From Pseudomonadota bacterium (GTDB lineage Bacteria; Desulfobacterota; Desulfobacteria; Desulfobacterales; JAHIVH01): a DNA stretch of 64,000 bases. Positions within the stretch are counted from its first letter, which is position 1. Every line of letters starts with the position of its first letter. Positions 8,797 through 17,858 of this stretch are shown here, piece by piece. The DNA is taken from positions 186,001 to 250,000 of the forward strand of contig JAHIVH010000070.1 in NCBI GenBank assembly GCA_018816735.1, written 5' to 3'. The notes beneath the pieces were generated by a model that had not been told where the DNA came from, searched no databases, and worked only from the letters and a program-made list of their open reading frames with translations. The position numbers and the translations under genes were made by a program.

Positions 8797-10206
8797 ATGG
8801 ACCAGATCATTACCCGATTTCCGCCAAGCCCGACAGGATACCTTCATGTGGGTGGCGCACGCACGGCACTTTTCAACTGGCTTTACGCCCGCAACCAGGG
8901 AGGTAAATTCATATTAAGAATCGAGGACACTGATACAGAACGCTCCACAAAAGAATCTGTGGATGCGATTCTGTCCTCTCTTGAATGGCTTGAAATTGAC
9001 TGGGATGAAGGCCCGTTTTTTCAATCCCAACGGTTCGATATTTATAAAGAATATATACAGAAACTGGTTGACTCGGGCCATGCCTATTATTGCACCTGCT
9101 CACCTGAAGACATTGAGGCCATGCGCAAAAAAGCCATGGAAAGCGGTGGAAAACCCAAATATGACGGCACCTGCAGAGAAAAAAATATGAAAACAACAAA
9201 AAATGCCGCCATTCGATTTAAAGTGCCATTAAGTGGCACAACAGTTCTTCCGGATATCATCAAGGGAAACATTGTGTTCCAGAACACCGAACTGGATGAC
9301 TTTATTATTGCAAGAAGCGATGGCACACCGACGTATAATCTTGCTGTAGCCATTGATGATATGACGATGAATATCAATACGGTTATAAGAGGCGATGACC
9401 ATGTGAATAATACGCCAAAACAGATTCTGATCTACAAGGCACTGAAGCATGAATTGCCCCGGTATGGCCATGTTCCGATGGTGCTTGGCAGTGACAGAAC
9501 CCGCCTGAGCAAACGGCACGGGGCCATGTCCGTCACTGAATACAGGGATATGGGTTATCTTCCGGACGCAGTGATCAATTATCTGGTTCGTCTGGGATGG
9601 TCACACGGCGATCAGGAATTTTTCACCCGGGATGAACTGATCCAAAAATTCAACATTGAAAATATCGGACGATCGGCTGGTGTGTTTGATGTGAATAAAC
9701 TGATGGCACTGAATGCCAATCATATCCAGACTGCGGAACCCCGGAAGATTACTCCCCGGTTGATGCCGTTTCTCACTCAAAAAAATTGCCATCCGGAACA
9801 GACAGACGACCTTGAGGCCATCATAAAGACGCTGAATCAGAGAAGCAAAACCCTGATCGAAATGGCAGATGGCGCCTTGTTCTACTTTAAAGAACCGGTC
9901 GAATACGACGAAAAGGCAGCCCAAAAATTTCTATCAACTGAATTTCTGGACATATTGGTTCCTCTTGTCGAACGTATTGAAAAGCTGACCGATTTCAGCG
10001 AAAAAAATCTTGAAAATCCATTCAAGGAGGTCATGGATATCACGGGTGTCAAATTCGGCAAGATTGCCCAGCCCGTTCGCGTGGCCTTAACCGGTGGAAC
10101 CGTGAGCCCAGGCATATTTGAAATGATTGCCGCTCTTGGAAAGAAAAAGACGGTTAGCCGGTTAAGACAGGCAGAATCGTATATTAAAAATAGGGTAAAA
10201 TCCTGA
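8797..10206 (+). CDS. gltX: Glutamyl-tRNA synthetase
   Basis: Class I synthetase that charges tRNA-Glu. The HIGH-type motif is SPTGYLHVGG (11-20) and the KMSKS-type motif is RTRLSKRHG near residue 238. A zinc-type insert is suggested by CTCSPEDI...CREK. The 469-residue length is standard. An AAGGTG site precedes the ATG. Because the window also has gatC and gatA and no glnS, and a tRNA-Gln lies 88 bases downstream, the enzyme may be non-discriminating and also form Glu-tRNA-Gln for amidation; that is an inference from context. Confidence 0.97.
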   Translation: MDQIITRFPPSPTGYLHVGGARTALFNWLYARNQGGKFILRIEDTDTERSTKESVDAILSSLEWLEIDWDEGPFFQSQRFDIYKEYIQKLVDSGHAYYCTCSPEDIEAMRKKAMESGGKPKYDGTCREKNMKTTKNAAIRFKVPLSGTTVLPDIIKGNIVFQNTELDDFIIARSDGTPTYNLAVAIDDMTMNINTVIRGDDHVNNTPKQILIYKALKHELPRYGHVPMVLGSDRTRLSKRHGAMSVTEYRDMGYLPDAVINYLVRLGWSHGDQEFFTRDELIQKFNIENIGRSAGVFDVNKLMALNANHIQTAEPRKITPRLMPFLTQKNCHPEQTDDLEAIIKTLNQRSKTLIEMADGALFYFKEPVEYDEKAAQKFLSTEFLDILVPLVERIEKLTDFSEKNLENPFKEVMDITGVKFGKIAQPVRVALTGGTVSPGIFEMIAALGKKKTVSRLRQAESYIKNRVKS

Positions 10207-10220
10207 AACAGACAGGCCCC

Positions 10221-10252
10221 TTGAAATTAGAGGGTTTCCTTTCAATTTTTTC
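10221..10252 (+). terminator. Weak putative terminator after gltX
   Basis: TTGAAA (10221-10226) can pair with TTTCAA (10240-10245) and is followed by a T run. The stem is only six A/T-rich pairs with a long loop, so termination may be partial. Confidence 0.35.
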
Positions 10253-10279
10253 TTGACTCCCTCTGTCTTTTTCTATAAG
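10253..10279 (+). promoter_or_regulatory. Putative promoter of the tRNA-Gln gene
   Basis: TTGACT (10253-10258) and TATAAG (10274-10279) stand 15 bases apart, a slightly short spacing, and would start transcription about 8 bases before the tRNA. Confidence 0.5.
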
Positions 10280-10293
10280 ACCCTTCAGATCAA

Positions 10294-10367
10294 TGGGGGA
10301 TCGTCCAAGGGTAGGACTGCGGATTCTGATTCCGCCAATCGGGGTTCAAATCCCTGTCCCTCAGCCA
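10294..10367 (+). tRNA. tRNA-Gln (anticodon CTG)
   Basis: A 74-base cloverleaf with an encoded CCA end. The acceptor stem pairs TGGGGGA (10294-10300) with TCCCTCA, the D stem pairs GTCC with GGAC, the anticodon stem pairs GCGGA with TCCGC around loop TTCTGAT, and the T arm has GGTTCAAAT. The anticodon CTG is at 10326-10328, reading CAG. The weak first acceptor pair (T-A) is typical of bacterial tRNA-Gln. It is followed by a strong terminator and lies just after gltX. A second isoacceptor (TTG) for CAA must lie elsewhere. Confidence 0.95.
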
Positions 10368-10381
10368 AATGATGATAAAAG

Positions 10382-10408
10382 GCCGTGGATTTATTCCACG
10401 GCTTTTTT
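10382..10408 (+). terminator. Rho-independent terminator after tRNA-Gln
   Basis: A perfect 8-bp stem GCCGTGGA/TCCACGGC (10382-10389 and 10395-10402) with a 5-base loop is followed by six T. It ends the tRNA transcript and lies just before the end of the convergent gene at 10411. Confidence 0.9.
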
Positions 10409-10410
10409 AT

Positions 10411-10839
10411 TTAAAATGCCCCGATCTGACAGTTTTTAATCCGGACCCCCAATGTTTCGCAGGCTCCACTGACATTCATTTTGGTAATGTTCATCTCTAA
10501 CGCCACTTTCCACGCAATCTTGCAATCCAGCTTGCCATCGTCCAGATGATTAAAAACCCGCTTTTTGAGTTCCTCTGGCACTGGATTGATTTTCAAAACC
10601 CCTTTTTGCTGACCCGGTCCTGTCCCAAAAAGGCCGAGCTGACATTTGACCAGGCGGATATGGTGGGTATCGGCAAACTGGCCAATCTCCCGGGCTGAGA
10701 TATCCAGTTCATCAGAAAGACTGAAACATTTCGCGCAGGACAGCTTGCCATCTTTCACGGCCTTTAAAATCAAATCTTCTGTTTTTTTATCAAATTTTAA
10801 GTGAGAGTTCTTCTTACCAGCTTTGTCTGTGAACGACAT
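10411..10839 (-). CDS. Unknown protein with two copies of a ~50-residue Cys-containing module
   Basis: A 142-residue cytoplasmic protein of no function known to me. It is built of two similar modules, about residues 22-71 and 90-142. Each has a DGKLxC motif (Cys35, Cys106), an E-[LM]-[DN]-I turn, a helix ending near a small residue, and a closing CQ-[LI]-G-x-F motif (Cys66, Cys137). The spacing and helix-turn-helix-like pattern suggest a small nucleic-acid-binding or metal-binding fold duplicated in tandem; this is inference. No signal peptide or membrane segment. It is divergent from ispG, convergent with the tRNA-Gln unit, and has its own 163-base upstream region. Confidence 0.75.
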   Translation of the reverse strand: MSFTDKAGKKNSHLKFDKKTEDLILKAVKDGKLSCAKCFSLSDELDISAREIGQFADTHHIRLVKCQLGLFGTGPGQQKGVLKINPVPEELKKRVFNHLDDGKLDCKIAWKVALEMNITKMNVSGACETLGVRIKNCQIGAF

Positions 10840-11002
10840 GAATAAATACTCCTTTAAAGTTAGTCATTGCCAACACTTTTTTTCCTGTTGACACATCTCT
10901 ATTTGCTTGAACAAATATCAACGGTTTGTTAGTTTAATAAATTTATTGCAGGACTATCAAGAAAGAAATCGTAAACCTGAAAATAGATAGAACAGAAATC
11001 CG

Positions 11003-12082
11003 ATGGCATTGTCATTTGCAGAAAACAGAAAAAAAACACGGCAGATAACTGTCGGGGATGTAAAAATTGGCGGCTTTTCGCCTGTTGCCGTTCAATCCAT
11101 GACCAGCACCCACACCCAGGATGTTCAAAAAACCGTTCATCAAATCAAAACACTTGAAGAGGCCGGATGTGAGATCATTCGTGTGGCTGTGCCGGATGAA
11201 GACGCGGCTTCTGCCATTTCAGCCATAAAAAAAGACATTTCCATTCCGCTTATTGCAGATATCCATTTTGACTACCGTCTGGCGATTTTATCTGCCAAGG
11301 CTGGCGCAGATGGACTTCGAATCAATCCCGGAAACATTGGAAACGAAAAAAAAATAAAAGCGGTGATCGACTGCGCAAACGATTATCAGATTCCCATCCG
11401 GATAGGCGTGAACGCAGGCTCTCTCGAACAGGATATTCTGGACCGGCACCACGGCGTGACCGCTCCGGCTATGGTAGAAAGTGCATTGAGACACATTGAT
11501 TTATTAACGTCTCACCAGTTTGAAAATATCAAGGTATCCCTAAAGGCATCAGATGTGCCACGGACAATCGAGGCCTACAGGTTGCTGTCACAGCAAATAG
11601 ATTTTCCGCTTCATCTGGGTGTCACGGAAGCCGGAACCATTTTTCCGGGCATTGTAAAATCCGCTCTGGGTGTGGGCATGCTTCTCTCAGAAGGTATCGG
11701 GGATACCATAAGGATTTCTCTCACCAGTGATCCTGTGAATGAAATCCGGGTGGGATATGAGATTTTAAAAGCTTTAGGCCTCCGGCGGCACGGACCGGAA
11801 CTTATTTCCTGCCCCACCTGCGGCCGCTGCAACATTGACCTGTTTGATATTGTCGAAAAGGTAGAACAATTCTTGCAGAAAAAGAAAACTCCGATTAAAG
11901 TCGCCATCATGGGGTGTGTGGTTAATGGACCAGGGGAAGCAAAAGAGGCGGATATTGGTATAGCCGGAGGAAACGGTTTCGGCATCCTTTTCAAAAAGGG
12001 AGTTGTGGTCAAAAAATTCCCTCAAGACAGGCTGGTGGATATTCTAAAAGAAGAAATCACAAAAATAGAAGATATAACATAA
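11003..12082 (+). CDS. ispG: 4-hydroxy-3-methylbut-2-enyl diphosphate synthase
   Basis: Iron-sulfur enzyme of the non-mevalonate isoprenoid pathway, converting MEcPP to HMBPP. The N-terminal barrel has the VQSMTSTHTQD motif and the C-terminal domain has the [4Fe-4S] cysteines in CPTCGRC (about 270-276) and MGCVVNGPGEA (about 303-312). The 359-residue length matches the short bacterial form. proS follows after 31 bases and rel after another 19, so the three are probably cotranscribed. It shows that this organism makes isoprenoids by the DXP route. Confidence 0.96.
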   Translation: MALSFAENRKKTRQITVGDVKIGGFSPVAVQSMTSTHTQDVQKTVHQIKTLEEAGCEIIRVAVPDEDAASAISAIKKDISIPLIADIHFDYRLAILSAKAGADGLRINPGNIGNEKKIKAVIDCANDYQIPIRIGVNAGSLEQDILDRHHGVTAPAMVESALRHIDLLTSHQFENIKVSLKASDVPRTIEAYRLLSQQIDFPLHLGVTEAGTIFPGIVKSALGVGMLLSEGIGDTIRISLTSDPVNEIRVGYEILKALGLRRHGPELISCPTCGRCNIDLFDIVEKVEQFLQKKKTPIKVAIMGCVVNGPGEAKEADIGIAGGNGFGILFKKGVVVKKFPQDRLVDILKEEITKIEDIT

Positions 12083-12113
12083 TCTTATCATATCGCTGTA
12101 AAAGAGGAAAAAC

Positions 12114-13631
12114 ATGGCCAAACAGGAAAAATATGCAATTACACCGACAAGGGAAGAGGACTATCCCCAATGGTATCAGCAGGTCATAAAAGCTGCAGAC
12201 CTGGCTGAAAATTCCCCGGTCCGGGGTTGCATGGTGATCAAGCCCTGGGGATATGCGATTTGGGAAAACATTGTAAGAAATCTAGATCATCTGTTTAAAG
12301 AAACAGGGGTTAAAAATGCCTATTTTCCCCTTTTTATCCCTTTAAGCTTTCTTGAAAAAGAAGCAGAACACGTTGAAGGATTTGCCAAAGAGTGTGCGGT
12401 TGTAACCCATCACAAACTCGAAAAAGGCCCTGAAGGCGGTCTTGTTCCTGCAGGCCAACTTGCGGAACCTCTGATTGTGCGTCCAACATCAGAAACAATC
12501 ATTGGTGATTCTTTTTCAAAGTGGATCCAGAGCTACAGGGATCTTCCGGTACTGATTAATCAATGGGCCAACGTGGTCCGGTGGGAAATGAGAACCCGGC
12601 TATTTTTAAGAACCAGTGAATTCTTGTGGCAGGAAGGGCATACGGCACATGCCACAAGAGAAGAAGCCATCGAGCGAACAAAAATGATGCTGGATGTGTA
12701 TGCCAGATTTGCAGAAGACTATCTGGCTCTCCCTGTAATCAAAGGCAGAAAATCAACGGCAGAGCGTTTTCCAGGCGCGGAAGACACCATGTGTATCGAA
12801 GCCATGATGCAGGACAGAAAAGCGCTTCAGGCAGGCACCTCCCATTTTCTGGGTCAAAATTTTGCTAAAGGGTCGGACATCAAATTTCAAACGGCTGATG
12901 AAAAGGAATCATATGCCTGGACCACATCCTGGGGGGTGTCAACACGGTTGATAGGCGGGTTGATCATGACCCATGGTGACGATGATGGCATTATCGTGCC
13001 ACCCCGCCTGGCACCATCCCATGTTGTCCTCATGCCTATTATCAAAAAAGTGGATGACACCTCGAAAATACTGGAATTCACTGAAAGCCTCGCCAGGGAA
13101 TTGAGAGAAACCGACTATCATGGCATGAAAATAAGCGTTGAAATTGATAATCGGGATGTCGGCAGTCGAGGCTGGGACTGGATTAAAAAGGGCATTCCGC
13201 TGCGGGTAGAAATCGGCCCAAGGGATTTGGCTGACAATTCTGTTTTTGTGGGAAGACGGGACAAAAGCCACCGGGACAAAACATCTGTAAAAAGAGATGC
13301 GTTTATCCAACTGGTCCCGGAAATGCTCGATGATATACAAAAAAATATTTATGAAAAGGCGCTTTCTTACAGAAAGCAACATACCACGCCTATAAATGAA
13401 AAAGATGAATTTTACAGGTATTTCACCCCTGAAAATTTGGACAAACCTGAAATACACGGCGGATTTGCCATGTCACACTGGTGTGGGGACAGTGAGTGTG
13501 AAGAAAAAATTAAAAATGATTTGAGTGTTACCATCAGGTGCATTCCCATTGACAGCAAAAAAGAAGCCGGGAAGTGCCTATGTTGCGGAAAACCAAGCGG
13601 CCACCGGGTAGTATTCGCAAAATCATACTGA
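12114..13631 (+). CDS. proS: Prolyl-tRNA synthetase, archaeal/eukaryotic-like (type 3)
   Basis: Class II synthetase charging tRNA-Pro. At 505 residues, with the KPWGYAIWENIV start of the catalytic core, RPTSETI, and FLRTSEFLWQEGHTAH (motif 2), it belongs to the short archaeal/eukaryotic-like form without the YbaK-type editing insert of E. coli ProRS. The C-terminal region has cysteines WCGDSECEEK and CLCCGKPSG that probably bind zinc, followed by the terminal aromatic tail FAKSY typical of this form. It sits between ispG and rel. Confidence 0.95.
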   Translation: MAKQEKYAITPTREEDYPQWYQQVIKAADLAENSPVRGCMVIKPWGYAIWENIVRNLDHLFKETGVKNAYFPLFIPLSFLEKEAEHVEGFAKECAVVTHHKLEKGPEGGLVPAGQLAEPLIVRPTSETIIGDSFSKWIQSYRDLPVLINQWANVVRWEMRTRLFLRTSEFLWQEGHTAHATREEAIERTKMMLDVYARFAEDYLALPVIKGRKSTAERFPGAEDTMCIEAMMQDRKALQAGTSHFLGQNFAKGSDIKFQTADEKESYAWTTSWGVSTRLIGGLIMTHGDDDGIIVPPRLAPSHVVLMPIIKKVDDTSKILEFTESLARELRETDYHGMKISVEIDNRDVGSRGWDWIKKGIPLRVEIGPRDLADNSVFVGRRDKSHRDKTSVKRDAFIQLVPEMLDDIQKNIYEKALSYRKQHTTPINEKDEFYRYFTPENLDKPEIHGGFAMSHWCGDSECEEKIKNDLSVTIRCIPIDSKKEAGKCLCCGKPSGHRVVFAKSY

Positions 13632-13650
13632 TGATCGGGTTGAGTTATAT

Positions 13651-15795
13651 ATGATCCGGATAAACGATATACTTGAAAGACTCATCGAAGTAAACCCTGA
13701 AGCTGACCTGGATATTGTGGAACGTGCCTATATTTTTTCCGCAAGGGTTCATGATGGCCAGGTCAGGCTTTCAGGAGAGCCTTATCTGTCTCACCCATTG
13801 GAAGTGGCCTATATTCTCTCCGATATGATGCTGGATGTTGAAAGTGTTGCCGCAGGCCTTCTTCATGATGTTATTGAAGACACGCACTCTACGGAAGACG
13901 AAATCAAATCCATCTTTGGCCCGAGTGTCTGCCATATTGTGTCAGGGGTCACAAAACTGTCCAAGCTCACATTTCACACGGCACAGGCCCGGGAAGCCGA
14001 AAGTATCCGGAAAATGATTCTGGCCATGGCAGATGATATCCGGGTCATCCTGATCAAACTGGCGGACCGTATCCATAATATGCGAACGCTTCAATATCAC
14101 AAAAAACAGGAAAAGCAGATCAAGATCGCCCAGGAAACCTTTGATATTTATGTACCGCTCGCGGCCAGGCTCGGTATATACTGGATAAAAAATGAGCTTG
14201 AGAACATTGCGTTTAAATATATTTTACCTGATGAATTTGAAAAAATAAGTTCATTGGTCGATAAAAGCAGGGAAGGGCGGGAAGGGTTTGTTGAAGAGGT
14301 CAAACAGCTTCTCAAAAATAAAATGGATAGCGTTGGATTAAAATGTGAGGTTCTGGGCCGATATAAGCAATATTACAGCATTTATAATAAAATGGTCACC
14401 CAAGGCCTTGAATATAATGAATTATACGATATTATCGCATTCAGGATTATATTAAATACCATTCCCCAGTGCTATGAAGCTCTGGGGCATATTCATGCGT
14501 TATGGCAGCCCATTGCTAAAAAATTCAAGGACTACATTGGTGTACCCAAGCCCAATATGTATCAGTCGCTTCACACAACCGTCATTGGGCCAAAAGGTGA
14601 ACGGATCGAGATACAGATCAGAACCCATGAAATGGATCAGGTAGCCAAATCCGGTATTGCCGCACACTGGAGTTATAAAGAAGGCAAGGTGATTGATGAA
14701 AAGGTCAACAAGGCTTATGCATGGATCCAGAATCTCGTGGAAAACCAGAAAAATGTTAAAGATCCGGATGAGTTTCTTGAAAATGTGCGAATTGATCTTT
14801 TCCCTGATGAAGTATATGTGTTTTCACCCCTCGGAGAAATAAAGGCTCTTCCTAAGGGTGCCACACCTGTTGATTTTGCCTATATGATCCATTCGGAAAT
14901 AGGAAACGAATGCACAGGGTCAAGAGTCAACGGTCGAATGGTGCCGCTGTCCTATATGCTTAAAACAGGGGATACCGTTGAAATTATTACCACAAAAGGC
15001 CACACCCCCAGCAAAGACTGGTTAAATTTCGTAAAAACGGTCAAGGCGCGATCGAAAATACGGCAATGGATAAAAACGCAGGAAAAAGACAGAAGTGTTT
15101 CTTTGGGCAGAGAGATTTGTGAAAAAGCTTTCAGGAAATATAAGCTCAATTTCAACCAGCTGATGAAATCCAAAGAAGCAGAAGACATCGTGGCTTCATT
15201 TGGATTGAAAACCGCTGATGATCTGATTGCAAATGTCGGGTATGGGAAAATAACCTCTCTTCAAATTATTAAAAAATTTGAACCAAAAACAGACCAGAGC
15301 AAAACATCTCTCTTTACCAAACTGATCAGCCGTCCCAAAAAAATCAAACCGTCAGAAGGAATTGTCGTAAAAGGCCTTGAGGATATTCTGGTAAAATTCG
15401 GCAAGTGTTGCCAACCCGTGCCTGGGGATCCGATTACCGGATATATTACACAGGGAAGGGGGGTTACCGTACACCGGATTAACTGTATCCATGCCTTGAA
15501 GATGAATCCTGACCGGCAAATAGACGTTAATTGGAATAAGGAGGTTGGAGAGACCTTCCCCGTCAGAATTCTTGTGCATTCCTATGACCGGTTCGGGCTT
15601 CTTGCGGACATCACCGCAACCATCAGCAAGTGTGGCGCAAATATTGTTAATGCCAACACGAAAAGCATGGACAACAAAACGGTTGATGCAAAATTCACCA
15701 TATCTGTAGAAGATAAGGAGCAGTTGCACAAGGTCATCTCTTCAATTAAAAAGATAAAATTGGTTCAGTCGGTTAAACGGGTAGACAGGCAATAA
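13651..15795 (+). CDS. Bifunctional (p)ppGpp synthetase/hydrolase, Rel type
   Basis: Long RelA/SpoT homologue controlling the stringent response. The N-terminal HD hydrolase domain is intact (HDVIEDT, His72-Asp73; preceded by SHPLEVAYIL). The synthetase domain (about 240-380) has YNELYDIIAFRI, FKDYIGVPKPNMYQSLHT and RTHEMDQVAKSGIAAHW. A TGS domain (about 395-455, VYVFSPLGEIKALPKGATPVDFAY) and a C-terminal ACT domain (about 640-712) follow. The basic FKD loop instead of an acidic EXDD suits a bifunctional Rel. 714 residues is normal. It is 19 bases after proS. Confidence 0.95.
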   Translation: MIRINDILERLIEVNPEADLDIVERAYIFSARVHDGQVRLSGEPYLSHPLEVAYILSDMMLDVESVAAGLLHDVIEDTHSTEDEIKSIFGPSVCHIVSGVTKLSKLTFHTAQAREAESIRKMILAMADDIRVILIKLADRIHNMRTLQYHKKQEKQIKIAQETFDIYVPLAARLGIYWIKNELENIAFKYILPDEFEKISSLVDKSREGREGFVEEVKQLLKNKMDSVGLKCEVLGRYKQYYSIYNKMVTQGLEYNELYDIIAFRIILNTIPQCYEALGHIHALWQPIAKKFKDYIGVPKPNMYQSLHTTVIGPKGERIEIQIRTHEMDQVAKSGIAAHWSYKEGKVIDEKVNKAYAWIQNLVENQKNVKDPDEFLENVRIDLFPDEVYVFSPLGEIKALPKGATPVDFAYMIHSEIGNECTGSRVNGRMVPLSYMLKTGDTVEIITTKGHTPSKDWLNFVKTVKARSKIRQWIKTQEKDRSVSLGREICEKAFRKYKLNFNQLMKSKEAEDIVASFGLKTADDLIANVGYGKITSLQIIKKFEPKTDQSKTSLFTKLISRPKKIKPSEGIVVKGLEDILVKFGKCCQPVPGDPITGYITQGRGVTVHRINCIHALKMNPDRQIDVNWNKEVGETFPVRILVHSYDRFGLLADITATISKCGANIVNANTKSMDNKTVDAKFTISVEDKEQLHKVISSIKKIKLVQSVKRVDRQ

Positions 15796-15928
15796 TTGAG
15801 AGAAATTAACTGTTAATAATGATAACGGAGGCGTGTTCCATCGTTCTTTCTGGCAACCGGACAATACGTATGCGCCCCGGCTCTCCTCTTGTGCTACCAT
15901 TACTAACAGCTAATTGTATGAGCGTATT

Positions 15929-16120
15929 TCATGGGGCTTTAACAACAAAACCCGATTTAATGCAGGATGTACATACGGTCATTTTTTTGACGCTCCCTTT
16001 GTAAATTGTTTTTACATTCTGCAGGTTCGGTTTAAATCGACGTTTGGTCACATTATGCGCGTGGCTCACGTTATTGCCTACCATTGATTTTTTCCCACAA
16101 ATTCCACATTCCCTTGCCAT
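15929..16120 (-). CDS. rpmB: 50S ribosomal protein L28
   Basis: A 63-residue large-subunit protein beginning [23 protein letters not shown] with a second cysteine pair CTSCIKSG, i.e. the zinc-binding L28 form. [11 protein letters not shown] is the typical core. It stands alone on the minus strand, convergent with rel and downstream of bamD after 132 bases. Its upstream region carries a promoter-like sequence overlapped by a palindrome (see 16187-16236), suggesting regulation separate from bamD. Confidence 0.97.
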   Translation of the reverse strand: MARECGICGKKSMVGNNVSHAHNVTKRRFKPNLQNVKTIYKGSVKKMTVCTSCIKSGFVVKAP

Positions 16121-16183
16121 ACGATAACTCCTTTTTTCTGAAAACTATCGGTATTTATCTAAACTTAGTAAAACAGTTATGGG

Positions 16184-16212
16184 CTATTACACCAAAAATG
16201 ATGATGTGTAAA
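16184..16212 (-). promoter_or_regulatory. Putative rpmB promoter
   Basis: On the minus strand TTTACA (16207-16212) and TAATAG (16184-16189) are 17 bases apart, about 65-90 bases upstream of rpmB. The -35 lies within the GTGTAAA arm of a palindrome. Confidence 0.45.
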
Positions 16213-16236
16213 GTGATTTATTTTACACCAAAAATG
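16187..16236. promoter_or_regulatory. Operator-like palindrome and direct repeat upstream of rpmB
   Basis: A perfect inverted repeat GTGTAAA-N9-TTTACAC spans 16206-16228. In addition TTACACCAAAAATG occurs twice as a perfect 14-base direct repeat (16187-16200 and 16223-16236). Both overlap the predicted rpmB promoter, as expected for a repressor site. The regulator is unknown. Confidence 0.5.
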
Positions 16237-16252
16237 GATTTTGATGACGTTC

Positions 16253-16915
16253 CTAATTATCCGGCACCTGGCTTTGGTTCAGGGCAGTTTTACACTTTTC
16301 AAGATATTGAAGTGCCTCCTGATATACATGGGTTTTCGGATATGAAAAAATGACAGTTTCAAAACGGGCCTTTGCAGCTTTATAATGCTCTGATTTGAAA
16401 TAAAATTTCCCAACATACATTTCATGGCCGGCGATGGTTTCAAGACAGGTATTGATATTTTCCCTGCATTTTTCCGCATACTCGCTGTCAGGGAACTGGC
16501 GGATAATCCGTTCAAAAGTATTTAGTGCCTTCAACGTATTTGACTGATCCCGGTCTATGGTATCAATACGATCATAGTAGCAAAGCCCGGTTTTGTATAT
16601 CACTTCAGGGACAGCGTCATTTCTGGGATGAAGGTTTTCAAAGTCGCTGTAGGCGATAATCGCCTCGTCATATTCCTTTAAATGATAATGGGCGTCTGCG
16701 ATTTTCAAATCTGCAAGAATAGCGTATTTACTGAAAGGATACCAGTTTTTCAAATTTGTAAATTCAGCTATGGAATCCTTGTAGTTTCTGCCGTCAAATG
16801 ATTTTATCCCGTCAGTTGCAAGTTCTTCAGCTGATTTTTCCTTTTTTTTGCCCCACAAGGAACAACCTGAGCTTAAAAGGAAACCGATAAGGCAAAGTGT
16901 GATTAGTCGTTTCAT
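16253..16915 (-). CDS. bamD: Outer membrane assembly lipoprotein BamD
   Basis: Lipoprotein of the BAM complex that inserts beta-barrels in the outer membrane. The N-terminus MKRLITLCLIGFLLSSGCSLWG is a lipoprotein signal peptide with the acylated cysteine at residue 18. The rest is tetratricopeptide-like: YKDSIAEFTNLKNWYP, YDEAIIAYSDFENLHP, ALNTFERIIRQFPDSEYA and YKAAKARFETVIFSYP. The 220-residue length is typical. It overlaps the trxB stop by 4 bases. BamA and the two porins at 51.5-53.7 kb would be its partner and clients respectively. Confidence 0.92.
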   Translation of the reverse strand: MKRLITLCLIGFLLSSGCSLWGKKKEKSAEELATDGIKSFDGRNYKDSIAEFTNLKNWYPFSKYAILADLKIADAHYHLKEYDEAIIAYSDFENLHPRNDAVPEVIYKTGLCYYDRIDTIDRDQSNTLKALNTFERIIRQFPDSEYAEKCRENINTCLETIAGHEMYVGKFYFKSEHYKAAKARFETVIFSYPKTHVYQEALQYLEKCKTALNQSQVPDN

Positions 16916-17838
16916 TTTTTTATATTTTCAATATAGTGTTCAGCCGACATGGCGGCTATTGCGCCATCACCGACAGCAGTTGCAATCTGTCTTAGAGGTG
17001 TATTTCTGATATCACCAGCAGCAAAAACACCGGGTACGGATGTCTGCATGTGATCGTCAGTAACAATAAATCCTGCATCATCAAGCGCAAGGCCTGCACC
17101 GACAAATCCGATATTTGGCAAAATGCCAATCCAGATAAAACATCCGTCGCTGGCCATATTTTTTTCTTCACCTGTTTTCACGTTTTTAATGCGAACGCTT
17201 TCGACACCACTTTCGCCATCGATACTTGTTAAAACAGAATTCCATACAAATTCAATTTTATCATTTTCAAATGCCCGTTCCTGCAATATTTTGGCAGCCC
17301 TCAACTCATCCCGCCGGTGAACAACATAGACTTTTTTGACAAACTTGGTCAGATAAATGCTCTCCTGAATGGCAGTGTCCCCACCACCAACAGCAACAAC
17401 CACCTTGTCTTTGAAAAAAGGGGCATCACATGTGGCGCAGTATGAAAGGCCTCGGCCGACAAACCGGTCTTCACCGATATCTAATGCTCTCGGCGAGGCA
17501 CCTGTTGCGATAACAATGGATTTTGTGGTAATCTCCCTGTCATATAATTGTAATTTTTTACTATCACCTGTGAGATCCATGGACAGGACTTCGTTAGACT
17601 CTATGGCAAGGTCAAACTGTTTTGTCTGTTCAACCATTTTCTCAATAAGATCCGGCCCGCTTATCCCTGTAAAGCCAGGATAATTTTCAATCCAGTCTGT
17701 AATAAGCACCTGACCGCCTGGTACAATTTTTTCTACTAGAATTACGTTTAATCGCGAACGGGCAGCATAAAGTCCTGCTGTCAAGCCTGCAGGGCCTCCG
17801 CCAATAATCACAAGATCATGATCTGTTTGTTTCATCAC
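16912..17838 (-). CDS. trxB: Thioredoxin reductase
   Basis: Flavoenzyme reducing thioredoxin. The FAD site GGGPAGLTAGLYAAR (13-27), the redox cysteines Cys134 and Cys137 (CATC), the nucleotide loop GGGDTAIQES (151-160) and HRRDELRA (174-181), typical of NADPH binding, are all present, and the C-terminal FAAGDI...QIATAVGDGAIAA closes the FAD site. The length is 308 residues. It is 20 bases downstream of trxA and overlaps bamD by 4 bases, so trxA-trxB-bamD is probably one transcript. Confidence 0.97.
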   Translation of the reverse strand: MMKQTDHDLVIIGGGPAGLTAGLYAARSRLNVILVEKIVPGGQVLITDWIENYPGFTGISGPDLIEKMVEQTKQFDLAIESNEVLSMDLTGDSKKLQLYDREITTKSIVIATGASPRALDIGEDRFVGRGLSYCATCDAPFFKDKVVVAVGGGDTAIQESIYLTKFVKKVYVVHRRDELRAAKILQERAFENDKIEFVWNSVLTSIDGESGVESVRIKNVKTGEEKNMASDGCFIWIGILPNIGFVGAGLALDDAGFIVTDDHMQTSVPGVFAAGDIRNTPLRQIATAVGDGAIAAMSAEHYIENIKK

Positions 17839-17858
17839 TGACCATCCTGTTCCGGATT

